Assembly (NCBI GenBank): GCA_022820665.1
Contig: JAJEFB010000031.1
Coordinates: 124,001-188,000 of the forward strand
Reading direction: 5' to 3'
DNA from: Anaerolineae bacterium
Lineage (GTDB): Bacteria > Chloroflexota > Anaerolineae > Aggregatilineales > Phototrophicaceae
Length of the DNA: 64,000 nt
Below the pieces are notes generated by a model. The model was not told the origin of the DNA. It saw only the letters and a list, made by a program, of their open reading frames with translations, and did no database searches. Shown here piece by piece: positions 36,720 to 45,963 of this stretch. The number at the start of each line of letters is the position of its first letter. The first letter of the stretch is position 1. The translations under genes and the position numbers were made by a program.

Positions 36720-36776
36720 GCGACCGGCGGTCAGTGCCGAAGGGCTGTGTCTACGCGCTCTACGCGACCTATCAGG
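36720..36776 (-). repeat. Solo end of the interspersed repeat (inverted)
   Basis: Read on the minus strand this stretch gives GGTCGCGTAGAGCGCGTAG, then ACACAGCCCTTCGGCACTGACC, matching the right end of copy A (15199-15243). Only the end is present, so it is a remnant or a solo end. It sits between the two 37-base hairpin motifs. Confidence 0.65.
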
Positions 36777-36956
36777 TCGCCCAAAAACAACTGCTAACAC
36801 CACAGTACCGGACAAGCCTTACAGATTTTGTGGTTGAGGGTGGAAGACGGGAGTTGGCCAATAATCTGAAATACACCCAGATAGATGATACTCAAAACAT
36901 TATGCCCTTCACTTGCGTTATAATAGGCGTAGCGGAAGGCATTTGCGCCGGGAAAA

Positions 36957-36993
36957 GCCGCTCGGCGGCAGCGAAAGGGTCTGCCTTGCTCAC
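36957..36993 (+). promoter_or_regulatory. 37-base hairpin motif, copy 2, in the leader of the PspA-like gene
   Basis: The hairpin GCCGC-TCG-GCGGC is followed by GGCAG-loop-CTGCC pairing potential and GCTCAC. A TATAAT at 36919-36924 could be the -10 of the promoter, placing this motif in the 5' untranslated region of the gene at 37054. It is conserved against copy 1 while the sequence around it has diverged. I could not match it to a known riboswitch. The rest of 36567-37053 holds no gene that I can support. Confidence 0.5.
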
Positions 36994-37053
36994 AAAAATA
37001 TCACAGACCCCTCTGCTCTATTGATCACGTCGGTTTATTAAGTAAGGAGAACG

Positions 37054-37815
37054 ATGTCAAGCCTATTCGACAAGATCAATACCCTTGTCAACGCGCAAGT
37101 CAATGACCTGCTGGGCAGGAATCCCAGATCCCCCTTGGCGCGCATCAAGCTGAACGCCGAAGACGCGGAAAAGAACCCGCGTCGATCGGTCCAGTCCTTG
37201 CGCCAACGCTTGGAAGAGGCCATAGACTACGAGGACGATCTGCAAGCGAAGATCGAATCCCTTATACGCGAAGTGGCGGACCTGGATCAACGGGTTGATC
37301 AGGTCCTGCAGGCGGGGGACGAATTTGGCGCGCGACGCCTTCAGAATCAACTGAATTTGCAGCAGCAGCAGTTGACAATCGCCGAATCCGAATTGCGCGA
37401 TCATCGTCTGTTAACCCAGCATCTGCTGCAGGAGATGTCGACGGTCGAGATGGCTTTGGATAGCCAGGAACGGTCGGCAAAGTCTCGGACCGGGTCGGCA
37501 GCGCGGGGATCGGCGCGCAAAGTAATTCCTGTCCAGGACGCGCGGGATGCGCCGACTTCGGAAGCAGCAAGTAATTCGATTCTTGGCGCGGTCACTGACA
37601 AACTGGACGAAGCGCGCTCCAGTTTGGAGAACCTGCTAAACAATTCGCCGGTTCCCAAGCCGTCGCAGATCACAGGTCATTACGAGCGATTCGACATAGT
37701 CGTTGACGAAGAGCCAGATCCCCGAAGGCCAAAGCCGCGCAAAAGCGACAAGCCGAATATGGATGCGAGACTGTCGCGCCTCAGCAAGCCGGAAGACGAT
37801 GCCGATTCCTCTTAG
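37054..37815 (+). CDS. PspA/IM30-like coiled-coil protein
   Basis: 253 residues. The opening SSLFDKINTLVNAQVNDLLG is the amphipathic helix typical of PspA/Vipp1. It is followed by a long coiled coil (about 45-150: QSLRQRLEEAIDYEDDLQAKIESL and AGDEFGARRLQNQL) and an unusual Ser/Pro/Asp-rich, probably disordered tail of ~100 residues. PspA proteins form ESCRT-III-like membrane-protecting coats. It has a strong AAGGAGAAC site and a structured-looking leader. The tail and limited length of the core make it an atypical member. Confidence 0.75.
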   Translation: MSSLFDKINTLVNAQVNDLLGRNPRSPLARIKLNAEDAEKNPRRSVQSLRQRLEEAIDYEDDLQAKIESLIREVADLDQRVDQVLQAGDEFGARRLQNQLNLQQQQLTIAESELRDHRLLTQHLLQEMSTVEMALDSQERSAKSRTGSAARGSARKVIPVQDARDAPTSEAASNSILGAVTDKLDEARSSLENLLNNSPVPKPSQITGHYERFDIVVDEEPDPRRPKPRKSDKPNMDARLSRLSKPEDDADSS

Positions 37816-37827
37816 GCTCGTGAGTAC

Positions 37828-38601
37828 CTATTCAACCGCGCTATGATCAGTCGCTTCAAGCCCTCTGGCAATGTCGTCCATCGACCGCTCGATATGCGGG
37901 AAAGCCAGCCACGCGCTCATCAGTCCGAATAAGCCGCCGGTGACCAGCCGATAAATTGGTTCCGTTTCTCTGACTTGCCAGAACTCAAAGGGCGGATAAC
38001 TGAGTAACTGGCTGAATCCATCCAGGGCGATCGGTCCCAATCCGACGAAAAGGTAAATGAGGAGTGGCAAGGGGCGAATGCGCCAGCGATAGCGCCAATA
38101 GATTAGCCCGCCAACGAAGATCATCGTGTAGATTGCCAGATCGCGCGCGCAGAGGCTCGTTTTGTAGCCAACTGTCTCGTCGCCGATGAAATGCCTCGCG
38201 GCGAATTGCTGCGCCACGCTGAAGACCTGCAATTCGTCAACTGTCGGCGTCGAACCCGCGGCGCCGCCGTAATAGGCCGACTGCCAATATCGATATTGAT
38301 CGAGAAACCGAGGAGACTCGATCGCATATTCTTCAAAGGGCTTGTAGTTAGTACCGGCCGCGTCGCGCGGATAGAAGAGTTGCTCGCCATACAAGAAGGG
38401 CGATCGAAAGGCGAACTGGTGGCAAAACGGACTATAAATTGTATAGATTAAATCGGCAGGACCGTATAAACCCGCCTTGGCCAGAGTCGGCGCCAACCAG
38501 GGCAAGCTGATGTATATGCCAAGGGCGCTCATCACAATCCACAGCCACTTGCGCGCGCCAAAGCGACCTATCCTTCGGAACCAGGAAATGATGGAATTCA
38601 T
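37828..38601 (-). CDS. DUF2085 membrane protein
   Basis: 257 residues, about five membrane helices, with the DUF2085 landmarks YSPFCHQFAFRSPFL and LCARDLAIYTMIFVGGLIYW; the paired His/Cys and Arg residues are conserved in the family. Function unknown. It lies on the same strand as tlpA and the CcdA fusion, 12 bases downstream of tlpA, and could be part of a membrane thiol or metal-handling unit. Confidence 0.82.
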   Translation of the reverse strand: MNSIISWFRRIGRFGARKWLWIVMSALGIYISLPWLAPTLAKAGLYGPADLIYTIYSPFCHQFAFRSPFLYGEQLFYPRDAAGTNYKPFEEYAIESPRFLDQYRYWQSAYYGGAAGSTPTVDELQVFSVAQQFAARHFIGDETVGYKTSLCARDLAIYTMIFVGGLIYWRYRWRIRPLPLLIYLFVGLGPIALDGFSQLLSYPPFEFWQVRETEPIYRLVTGGLFGLMSAWLAFPHIERSMDDIARGLEATDHSAVE

Positions 38602-38613
38602 CTGACTATTTGG

Positions 38614-39162
38614 TCACGATCCTTTAGCGAAACCGTCTATGCGCCGCAGCAGTTCAGCAGCGCTCACCGGTCCAAAATAAACTTGTCTTACCCTCATCTG
38701 CGAATCAAGCAGAAGGGTCGTCGGCAGTCCGCGCACTCCGTAAAGCGACGCGGCGCTGAGCTGCGGATCAAGCAGCACGGTATAAGTTAAGCCCAAGTCG
38801 TCGACCCATTTTCGCACAGAGGTAAATGTCTCGCCGAGATTGACTGCGATTACACGCGCTTCGGGATTGGACTCGACCATCGCTTGCAGTTGCGTCATTT
38901 CGGCGCGGCAGGGTTGGCACCAGGTCGCCCAGAAGTTGAGCACGGTCGCGCCCGGAGCTGGACGCAGTACGAAGTTTTCAAACCGGTGCGTTTGTAGCGT
39001 AAACGAGGGCGCTGCGGACCCGATCGTCGCCGCGCGGCGCTGACCCGACTCGCTAACTCTTGATGCGCTTGTCGGCAAGCCATTATCGCGGAGAACAGCG
39101 GCAGCCGCCCCCAGACACAGCAGCGCGACCGCGACTTGAATCAGCTTGCTAATCACTGACAT
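38614..39162 (-). CDS. TlpA/ResA-like thiol-disulfide oxidoreductase
   Basis: 182 residues with an N-terminal signal anchor (VAVALLCLGAAAAVL) and an extracytoplasmic thioredoxin domain carrying FWATWCQPCRAEM. The cis-Pro loop is GVRGLPTTLLLD. Such proteins reduce apocytochrome c or other exported thiols with electrons from CcdA, whose gene is immediately upstream (32-base gap). Confidence 0.9.
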   Translation of the reverse strand: MSVISKLIQVAVALLCLGAAAAVLRDNGLPTSASRVSESGQRRAATIGSAAPSFTLQTHRFENFVLRPAPGATVLNFWATWCQPCRAEMTQLQAMVESNPEARVIAVNLGETFTSVRKWVDDLGLTYTVLLDPQLSAASLYGVRGLPTTLLLDSQMRVRQVYFGPVSAAELLRRIDGFAKGS

Positions 39163-39194
39163 CCAACATAGTTCAGTCCGACTCTATCCGTCGG

Positions 39195-41162
39195 TTAATG
39201 TTCCGGAAACATGTCATCGAATAGCTCCCGTAGCTGTGGCTCGGTCATGATGCCAAAGTGCTTCGTCCAGATTAGTCCATCGCGCCCGATGATGTATGTG
39301 CTGGGCCGAGTCTGCACGGCGTAGCTGTCGTTGATCTCGCCGCTATCATCCAGCGCCAAGGGAAACGTAAGGCCGAATTCATCGCGGAAGTCCCTTATCG
39401 CGTCTTCAGTATCATTGTAGGCGATTGCCAGGATCAGGAATCCCTCGTCCTGCCATTCCTCGTAGGCTTTCTGGAATTCCGGCATTTCCCTCCGGCAGGG
39501 ACCGCACCAGGTGCCCCAGAAATTGAGCAGGACTATCTTGTCGCGCAGATCGGATAGCGACAGTTCTTGACCGTCAACGGTCGTAATCGTGAAATCGGGC
39601 GCCAGGTTGCCTTCCGCCAAACCGACCGCAGGACCCAATTCGCTTGCGATGTCGGTAAGACTGCCCAAAGCGTTCTCCGCTAACGAGGTGAGAGCACCCA
39701 AAGCATCAGATTCTTCGTCAGAAGCGTCATCATCGCTCGGCAATGCCAGCGGCTGGGATTCTCGCGCTTTAACGCGGAATCGCGCCTCCGCGCCTGTTTC
39801 GCCCTTTTCCAGGACAAGGCGATACAGCCCGTCCTGTTCGAGCGATATCTTTGTCAAAGGATAGAACATGTCATCGGCTATCAAGCTGCTGGCTTTCTCC
39901 GAGGTCGCGATTGACGCCTCAGCCGGTGAATACAGCGTCACTGTGAAATCCGGCACTTCGTTTCCCAGCCCTCGTATCTCGACGTCGATGACTGTGCCTT
40001 CGTCGGCATGGAAAAGGTATTCCAATCGCGAAACGTCCTCCGTGAATTTTCCGCCAGCGCTTTGATTGACGGCCACAGGACTTAGCGTCCCGCTCAAGCA
40101 AGCTCCGACATGGCTAAGCCCGACGCGCCCCTCGAAATATCCCACGCCACATTCTTCTACACGAAAAGTGAAGTCGGCAAAGTCTCCCTGCGAGAAAGTC
40201 TGGCTCAAGCTTTGCAATTGCCCGCTCGCAACCAGCAAACCGATAAGGATCAGCAGCGTACCACTGAATAGCTCGATTTTGCGCATGTGCCGCTGTAGCC
40301 GCCGGAGTATGCCCTGGGCGCTGTTCATCAGCAGCGCCGTTACCACAAAGGGGATGCCAAGGCCGATCGAATAAGCCGTTAACAGGAGCATGCCTTGTAC
40401 GATGTCGCCGGTTGTCGCGCCTGTCGCCGCAGCCACAGTGAGTATGGTGCCGAGGAGCGGACCAATGCAGGGCGTCCATCCAGCGGAGAAAACCATGCCC
40501 ATGAAGGCTGAACCGAGCAGCCCCTCGCGGCTCGAACCCGCGACATCGCCACGCGTGTCGGAGTAAATCATCAAATCCAGCCGGTCGAGAATACGATTCC
40601 AAAAGACTGCGGGTTGGGCAAATGCGCCGTTAACGAACATGGCAACTATCAGCGCCGCCGCTAATGGCAAGGCGATGACGATCTGCTCGACCAATCCCCA
40701 GTAAATGAGGGCGCTGCCAAGCAGGGCAAATACAATGCTCAGTAGCACATTGTCGAGCAAACCGGCATTGCTCTTGGCGCGCAGCCAGCGGAAGAACCTT
40801 GGCAGCAAACCCATAAATTGCAAACCAAAGAATATGATGACAAGTCCGCCAATGCGGCCGATGCTTTCCGTGAATGTGCTGACGAATTGCCCCGCGATGC
40901 TGGCGAGCGCCGTTGTAAGGAATCCGATCAGGACGAAAATCAGGGTGAAGCCCAGCACAAAGGCGATGCCATGCAGCAGCATCTGCAGGCGGACTGTGAC
41001 CCCAACCGCGGAGGTTCCGCCCGCCGATGTCTGCCGCGCCACGTTATGGGTCAATCTTCCGCCCATATAGCCGATGTAGGCTGGAACCAGCGGCAGCACA
41101 CATGGCGAGATAAAGGAGAGAAATCCCGCCACCAAGGCTAATCCAAATGTGACATTTTCCAT
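39195..41162 (-). CDS. CcdA-type thiol transporter fused to beta-domain and thioredoxin
   Basis: 655 residues. Residues ~1-310 are a CcdA/DsbD-beta membrane domain with both redox cysteines (SFISPCVLPLVPAYIG and FSAGWTPCIGPLLG). Residues ~325-475 are an exported beta-rich segment with two extra cysteines, resembling the PPC domain (RLEYLFHADEGTVIDVEI, LYRLVLEKGETG). Residues ~515-655 are a TlpA-like thioredoxin with FWGTWCGPCRREM. It should carry electrons from cytosolic thioredoxin across the membrane to its own external thioredoxin and probably to the adjacent TlpA. The inserted beta domain is unlike the usual DsbD order. Confidence 0.87.
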   Translation of the reverse strand: MENVTFGLALVAGFLSFISPCVLPLVPAYIGYMGGRLTHNVARQTSAGGTSAVGVTVRLQMLLHGIAFVLGFTLIFVLIGFLTTALASIAGQFVSTFTESIGRIGGLVIIFFGLQFMGLLPRFFRWLRAKSNAGLLDNVLLSIVFALLGSALIYWGLVEQIVIALPLAAALIVAMFVNGAFAQPAVFWNRILDRLDLMIYSDTRGDVAGSSREGLLGSAFMGMVFSAGWTPCIGPLLGTILTVAAATGATTGDIVQGMLLLTAYSIGLGIPFVVTALLMNSAQGILRRLQRHMRKIELFSGTLLILIGLLVASGQLQSLSQTFSQGDFADFTFRVEECGVGYFEGRVGLSHVGACLSGTLSPVAVNQSAGGKFTEDVSRLEYLFHADEGTVIDVEIRGLGNEVPDFTVTLYSPAEASIATSEKASSLIADDMFYPLTKISLEQDGLYRLVLEKGETGAEARFRVKARESQPLALPSDDDASDEESDALGALTSLAENALGSLTDIASELGPAVGLAEGNLAPDFTITTVDGQELSLSDLRDKIVLLNFWGTWCGPCRREMPEFQKAYEEWQDEGFLILAIAYNDTEDAIRDFRDEFGLTFPLALDDSGEINDSYAVQTRPSTYIIGRDGLIWTKHFGIMTEPQLRELFDDMFPEH

Positions 41163-41349
41163 TGTTGCATAATCCTCATGGATAACTGACGCATTCCTAG
41201 ACTAGCGATAATTGCTTACGAGAAACTTGCCTAAAGGTGAATGATTGCATACGAAGCCGCTGAAACTGCTAAAGACAATTGCGATAGTCGCGCGAAGCAA
41301 CTCGGCTGGTTCAGGCGCAGCGCCTCTAGCGATAAGCCGCAATTCCGCG

Positions 41350-42690
41350 CTATTCCGCTTCATTGACCAACTTCAAGAATAGCTCGCGCTCTTGATCCTC
41401 CGACTCGATCTCGCCATCGATCCAGGCGCTGCGCAGCTTGTCCAGGATTTCGCGATAGATTGGTCCCGGCCTCAATCCGGCGCGAATCAAGTCGTTTCCG
41501 TTGATGGTGGGCTGGCGATGGCGCCAGACCTCCATGTATAACTCCATGCGCTCTTTGACGGAGTGAATATCGATGTTGCAAATCAGGCCGGCGCGCCAGG
41601 CGGTTGCCGAAATGCCGTCGAGGAATCGCGTGATTGCGCTGGCTTTGGTACCGGGCGCGCCCAGCCAATCGACCTTTGCCATCAGGCGCGCGAATCCCGC
41701 GATAGCATTGGATAAACCCCGCGGCAAGTCCAGGCGAGCGCAAATCAAAAGCGCATCATCTTCCGCTATGTCAGAGAAAAGTAAAAGCCATCCTACGCGG
41801 GCTATATCGTCGGAACTCCCGCACATCTGTGGCATGTCTTCGCGCAAGCGCTTGAATTGCTCGGCCGATCGCACACTGGTGCGGAAAGAGTCGTGAATCT
41901 GCGCGAATATGCCCAGCGCGGACAGATTAGAGATAATTCGCTCCGGATATTCTTCGCGCAAAATCAAGTCCAATTCATGGCGAATCCGCTCTCCGCTGAG
42001 GCGCTGAATGACAGGAATCGCCTCGCGCATCATATCTGCCGTGCTTGATTCAATGCTAAAACCAAAGCGGCTGGCAAAGCGGAAGGCTCGAAATATGCGT
42101 GTCGGATCGTCGATAAAGCTCCGGTCGTGCAGAACACGGATCTCCTTGCCAAGAATATCGTTGTAACCGCCGCTGGGATCAAGCATATCCCAGGGGCATG
42201 ATCCGGCTTCAATTCGCAGCGCCAGCGCGTTAACGGTGAAGTCGCGGCGCAGCAAATCCTGCGCGATCAAGCCCGGCTCCACCGCGGGCAACGCAGCCGG
42301 CGCAGGGTACGCCTCCGTTCGCGCGGTCGCAAAATCGATTTGCGCTGGAATCGCCCCGCTTCCCACCGACAGATTGTTGATTGTTGCACTATTGAGTTTC
42401 CACTTGGCGGTGCCAAAGGGGATATGCCTTTCAGTTTCGCCCCCATAGAGCCGCGCCAGCTTGCAAGCGAAGGCTATCGCATCGCCCTCCAGCACAAAAT
42501 CCAGATCTAAATTCTCGCGCTCCAATACCAGGTCTCTGACGACGCCGCCCGCCAGGTAAATGGCGACCTTTTCCGCATGAGCATGTTTTGCGATGGTCGC
42601 GATCAACCGGACCGCGGATTCGCCCAGCGCCTCCGACAACCGTTCCCGGGTCCAGGCTGTTCTTTGCTCCAAATTGCTAGAACTACACAT
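41350..42690 (-). CDS. cca: CCA-adding enzyme / polyA-polymerase-family nucleotidyltransferase
   Basis: Class II nucleotidyltransferase with the head domain LAGGVVRDLVLERENLDLDFVLEGD (nucleotide-binding GG and catalytic DLDF pair), the RRDFTVNALALRI motif and the IFRAFRFASRFGF neck. It adds or repairs the tRNA 3' CCA end. It has no HD domain, and the C-terminal part is divergent. Starts at 42690 (MCSSSNLEQ) or 42744 are both possible; neither has a clear ribosome binding site. CCA versus A-adding specificity cannot be judged. Confidence 0.88.
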   Translation of the reverse strand: MCSSSNLEQRTAWTRERLSEALGESAVRLIATIAKHAHAEKVAIYLAGGVVRDLVLERENLDLDFVLEGDAIAFACKLARLYGGETERHIPFGTAKWKLNSATINNLSVGSGAIPAQIDFATARTEAYPAPAALPAVEPGLIAQDLLRRDFTVNALALRIEAGSCPWDMLDPSGGYNDILGKEIRVLHDRSFIDDPTRIFRAFRFASRFGFSIESSTADMMREAIPVIQRLSGERIRHELDLILREEYPERIISNLSALGIFAQIHDSFRTSVRSAEQFKRLREDMPQMCGSSDDIARVGWLLLFSDIAEDDALLICARLDLPRGLSNAIAGFARLMAKVDWLGAPGTKASAITRFLDGISATAWRAGLICNIDIHSVKERMELYMEVWRHRQPTINGNDLIRAGLRPGPIYREILDKLRSAWIDGEIESEDQERELFLKLVNEAE

Positions 42691-42781
42691 ATAATGTTCC
42701 AATGCTTTCGCACGTAAATCCCCACGCGAACGCGCCTGAAACATGACCCGACGACGCGCCTGCGCTTGACGCCAAGCCGTC

Positions 42782-43174
42782 TCAGGTCAATTCGATCCAG
42801 GGTCCGACCAGTTCACGTTCGATCATGCTGATTGAGGTGGAGAAGTTGAAGAAGGCGAGCAGGGCAAAAGCGATGGCGGCGGAACGATCGTCGCGGCCTC
42901 TTAACATGGTGAAGGTGCCCGGCATGATGATCACCAGCCAGAACATGTAAAGTACGTAGACGATCACTCGGCCAGAGCGCGGCTGATAGCCGGTCGCCAA
43001 GAGTAAGATGCCTACCAGCAATGTCACGCCGGCCAGCAGCGCATAGGTCAACATGGCGCCCCAGTAATTCCCGCCGATGGGCTCTTTGCGCGCGGCGATG
43101 ATGGTTGCCCACAATCCCAAAGCCAAGGAATACAAGATATGTGTGTTGAATAGAATCTGATGTACCGTTTCCAT
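42782..43174 (-). CDS. Small integral membrane protein
   Basis: 130 residues, four hydrophobic segments (LYSLALGLWATIIA, MLTYALLAGVTLLVGILLL, VIVYVLYMFWLVIIM, IAFALLAFFNFS). No family recognised. It lies downstream of the UbiA gene on the same strand (49-base gap). Confidence 0.75.
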   Translation of the reverse strand: METVHQILFNTHILYSLALGLWATIIAARKEPIGGNYWGAMLTYALLAGVTLLVGILLLATGYQPRSGRVIVYVLYMFWLVIIMPGTFTMLRGRDDRSAAIAFALLAFFNFSTSISMIERELVGPWIELT

Positions 43175-43223
43175 GATCTGTCCCGATCCTGGCTCTCCTT
43201 ACCGCAATTCTAGCACAAGGCGC

Positions 43224-44141
43224 TCATCCGATGGATAAGACGCCCATCGCGGACGCAAGCCACACCATCGCGACCAGGTTCGCGACGATAAGTCCCGGAC
43301 GCTGCACGTTGCCCCCGTCCGTTGCCAGGTTGCCCCGCATATCGAATTCCCAGGGAAACATCACGACGATGAGGCAACCCATGATCAGGAAGGTACCCAG
43401 CCAGGGCGGGAACAAGCCATATAGAATAGAGGCTGCCATGCACAAAAGCGCGCCTAGTAAAGACGCGAAACTCAGCAGGCGCGTCAAAGGCTTGCCCAGC
43501 AAAACCACAGTATTTTGGAGTCCGGCCGATTTATCCACCTCGTAGTCGTCAATCTGATTGTAGAATTGACCATATGCGGAAAAGAGTATCGCCGCGAGGA
43601 TCGCCAGCCAGGCCACCTGGGGATCGGTATGATAGGCGAAGTAGCCTGTCATCATCAAAAGACCGCTGAGCATCAAGGCATGGGACAAGACATCTGTGAC
43701 CGGACGAGCCTTCAACCGAAATGGGTGCGCCGAGTACAAAAAACACAGAAGGAGCGTTACCCCGCCAATTGCCAGAGTCCAGACACCGCTTAGCGCATAG
43801 AGCAACAGCGCGCAGGCCGAAGTGAACGTCGCCAGCAACCATCCTTCGCGAGACGACATTACGCCATTGCTTATCACGTTGCGGCGCATTTTCTGGGGAT
43901 TCAGGGCGTCGTCCGGCGCGTCGGCGATATCGTTGATCACAAATGCGAATGACATTGAGAAAATGTTTGCGGCGATCACTGCGAAGACGCGCCAATCAAC
44001 CTCCGCTCCTGTGGCTTCTATCGCCAGCAGGCTTCCAACGAGGCTAAGCGGAATCGTAAATGGAACATGTTCACGCCAGCGAGACAAGCGTATCGCCGCG
44101 ACGATCTTTTGCTGAAAACTTACGTTTGCGGTCGCATTCAT
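43224..44141 (-). CDS. UbiA-family prenyltransferase
   Basis: About 305 residues, eight to nine membrane helices, with both aspartate-rich motifs: NDIADAPDDALNPQKMRRN and DYEVDKSAGLQNT. These bind prenyl diphosphate with magnesium. The family prenylates quinone, chlorophyll, heme or glycerol-phosphate acceptors; the acceptor is not identifiable here. The start at ATG 44141 (MNATANVSF) is preferred over a longer polar frame to 44216. Divergent from the M1 peptidase gene. Confidence 0.87.
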   Translation of the reverse strand: MNATANVSFQQKIVAAIRLSRWREHVPFTIPLSLVGSLLAIEATGAEVDWRVFAVIAANIFSMSFAFVINDIADAPDDALNPQKMRRNVISNGVMSSREGWLLATFTSACALLLYALSGVWTLAIGGVTLLLCFLYSAHPFRLKARPVTDVLSHALMLSGLLMMTGYFAYHTDPQVAWLAILAAILFSAYGQFYNQIDDYEVDKSAGLQNTVVLLGKPLTRLLSFASLLGALLCMAASILYGLFPPWLGTFLIMGCLIVVMFPWEFDMRGNLATDGGNVQRPGLIVANLVAMVWLASAMGVLSIG

Positions 44142-44283
44142 CGACGATCTCGGGCAGTTGCCGGGCGGCGCAATGGCGAGTAAAACTTGCCGGGAAGGAT
44201 AACACATCTTTTCCACGAGGTCATATCGTCATTCAAAGCCGCTCATGAAACGCGCATTGTGCAGGACTGCCAGTGACTGTAAG

Positions 44284-45921
44284 ATGCAGACCATGCTCAA
44301 ATTACTCGGCTTGACAGCGCTCGCCTGCGCGTTGCTATCCGCATGCAATCTCGGCAGTGTCCCGCCAGATGTCAATTCGGCGTCGTCCAATGCCCCGAAT
44401 CTGCGTCTCGACGTCACTGGCGAGCCCGCTTCAGCAACGCCAAGCGCAGCTTCGGAGAATACAGCCGCGCCCGACGCGCCTCCCAAATCCACACCCTCAT
44501 ATCCATATGCCTGTGGCATTGACGATGGCGCAAGCGCGGCTCGTCAAGTTGCTGCCCGGGTTGATATTGACTATGCGCAAAAGGCTGCCAGCGTTGATCA
44601 ACTCCTTTCCTTCACGAATCGCGAAGACGCTCCTTTGGAGTCCATTGTCCTGGACGTTCAAGCCAATCAATGGGATGACAGCTTTTTGCTCAACGAGCTA
44701 TTGGTCGACGAGTCTCCCGCCTACCACGAACTTGACGCAAACAGGCTGGAAATCCCGCTGGCCATCGCCTTGCCCCCGGGCTGCGCGATAGAAATTGAAT
44801 TACGATTTCGCTTGCTCCCCGCTGTGATACGAGATGGCATGCGCGCCTTTCGCGGTTTCTTTGGTTACAGTCCGCGTCAGCTGAATTTGGCGCATTTTCT
44901 GCCGAATGTCGCCGCGCGCATAAACAAGCAATGGCGCATCCACAGCCCTGCAAACTTTGGAGAACAGATCGTCTACGATGTTGCAGATTGGCGAGTGGAA
45001 GTGCATGTGCAAGACGCGACGGCGGACCTGAAACTGGCTGCCCCGGGCGAAATCAAGCAATTGGAGCCGGGCTTTTGGCAAGTGGGATTGCGCCAATCGC
45101 GCGACTTTGCCATCAGCTTGAGCGAGAAGTTTCAACTTCACGAAGGCGCTACCGCTAGCGGCGTTGAGGTTGCCGTGTACACGCTGCGCGATTCACAGGC
45201 GGGGGTCAATATCAACGGCAAGAATAGCGCATCCCATGTCTTAACAATAACGATTCGAGCGCTGGAATTGTTTGAAAGGCTCTTTGGCAAATATCCCCGT
45301 GATCGACTGGTTGTCGTGCAGGGCGATTTTCCCGATGGTATGGAGTTTACCGGTCTGGTCTATGTGGGTTCAGCTTGGTTCGCCCAGTTTGACGGGACGC
45401 CCTATAATTATCTGACGTTGGTATCCATACACGAAATCGCTCATCAGTGGTGGTACGCGCTTGTTGGAAGCGACGCCGCGCTCCATCCCTGGCTTGATGA
45501 AGCTTTGGCGACCTACAGCGAGTACCTGTTCATCGAATCGCATTATCCGGCGGACAAGAATTGGTGGTGGACCTTTCGCGTGGCGGGTTATTTCCCGCAG
45601 GGCGATGTTGACAGCAAGGTCTACGAGTTCACTACCTTCCGTGAATACATCAACGCGATTTACCTTCGCGGCGCGCAGATGCTGCATAATCTACGTGAGG
45701 ATATGGGGGACGAGCAATTCTTCCAACTGCTGCGATCTTATGCCGAAATTGGCACGGGACAAGTTGCCGATCCAAAATTGTTCTGGGCTTTGCTGCCCGC
45801 GGAACAAGCGCCATTAACTATTGAGACGCGGAATGAATTCCTGCGCGATCCCGGCGTGGATTCGCTATTTTCTCTTGCCGAAAGCGACGGCGGAACACAA
45901 GTTGGCTCGTCTTCAGGTTAA
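44284..45921 (+). CDS. M1-family zinc metallopeptidase, lipoprotein
   Basis: A 545-residue exported aminopeptidase-like protein. The signal peptide ends in the lipobox LLSAC. The zinc site reads HEIAHQWWYALVGSD followed by a Glu in WLDEALATYSEYL, spaced as in gluzincins (HExxH-18-E). The GAMEN exopeptidase loop of classic M1 enzymes appears altered (DGMEFTGLVYV). It probably trims peptides at the outer face of the membrane. Possible starts at 44245, 44284 and 44293; the latter two put the signal peptide at the N-terminus. Confidence 0.86.
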   Translation: MQTMLKLLGLTALACALLSACNLGSVPPDVNSASSNAPNLRLDVTGEPASATPSAASENTAAPDAPPKSTPSYPYACGIDDGASAARQVAARVDIDYAQKAASVDQLLSFTNREDAPLESIVLDVQANQWDDSFLLNELLVDESPAYHELDANRLEIPLAIALPPGCAIEIELRFRLLPAVIRDGMRAFRGFFGYSPRQLNLAHFLPNVAARINKQWRIHSPANFGEQIVYDVADWRVEVHVQDATADLKLAAPGEIKQLEPGFWQVGLRQSRDFAISLSEKFQLHEGATASGVEVAVYTLRDSQAGVNINGKNSASHVLTITIRALELFERLFGKYPRDRLVVVQGDFPDGMEFTGLVYVGSAWFAQFDGTPYNYLTLVSIHEIAHQWWYALVGSDAALHPWLDEALATYSEYLFIESHYPADKNWWWTFRVAGYFPQGDVDSKVYEFTTFREYINAIYLRGAQMLHNLREDMGDEQFFQLLRSYAEIGTGQVADPKLFWALLPAEQAPLTIETRNEFLRDPGVDSLFSLAESDGGTQVGSSSG

Positions 45922-45963
45922 AGCTTCAAAGTTTCGACGGCTAAGCGCAAGGTCAGTTCCATA

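Noticed and set aside
36734..37024. 96-codon plus-strand frame upstream of the PspA-like gene
   Set aside because: Its start lies in the solo repeat end and it runs through the hairpin motif; no family pattern or ribosome binding site.
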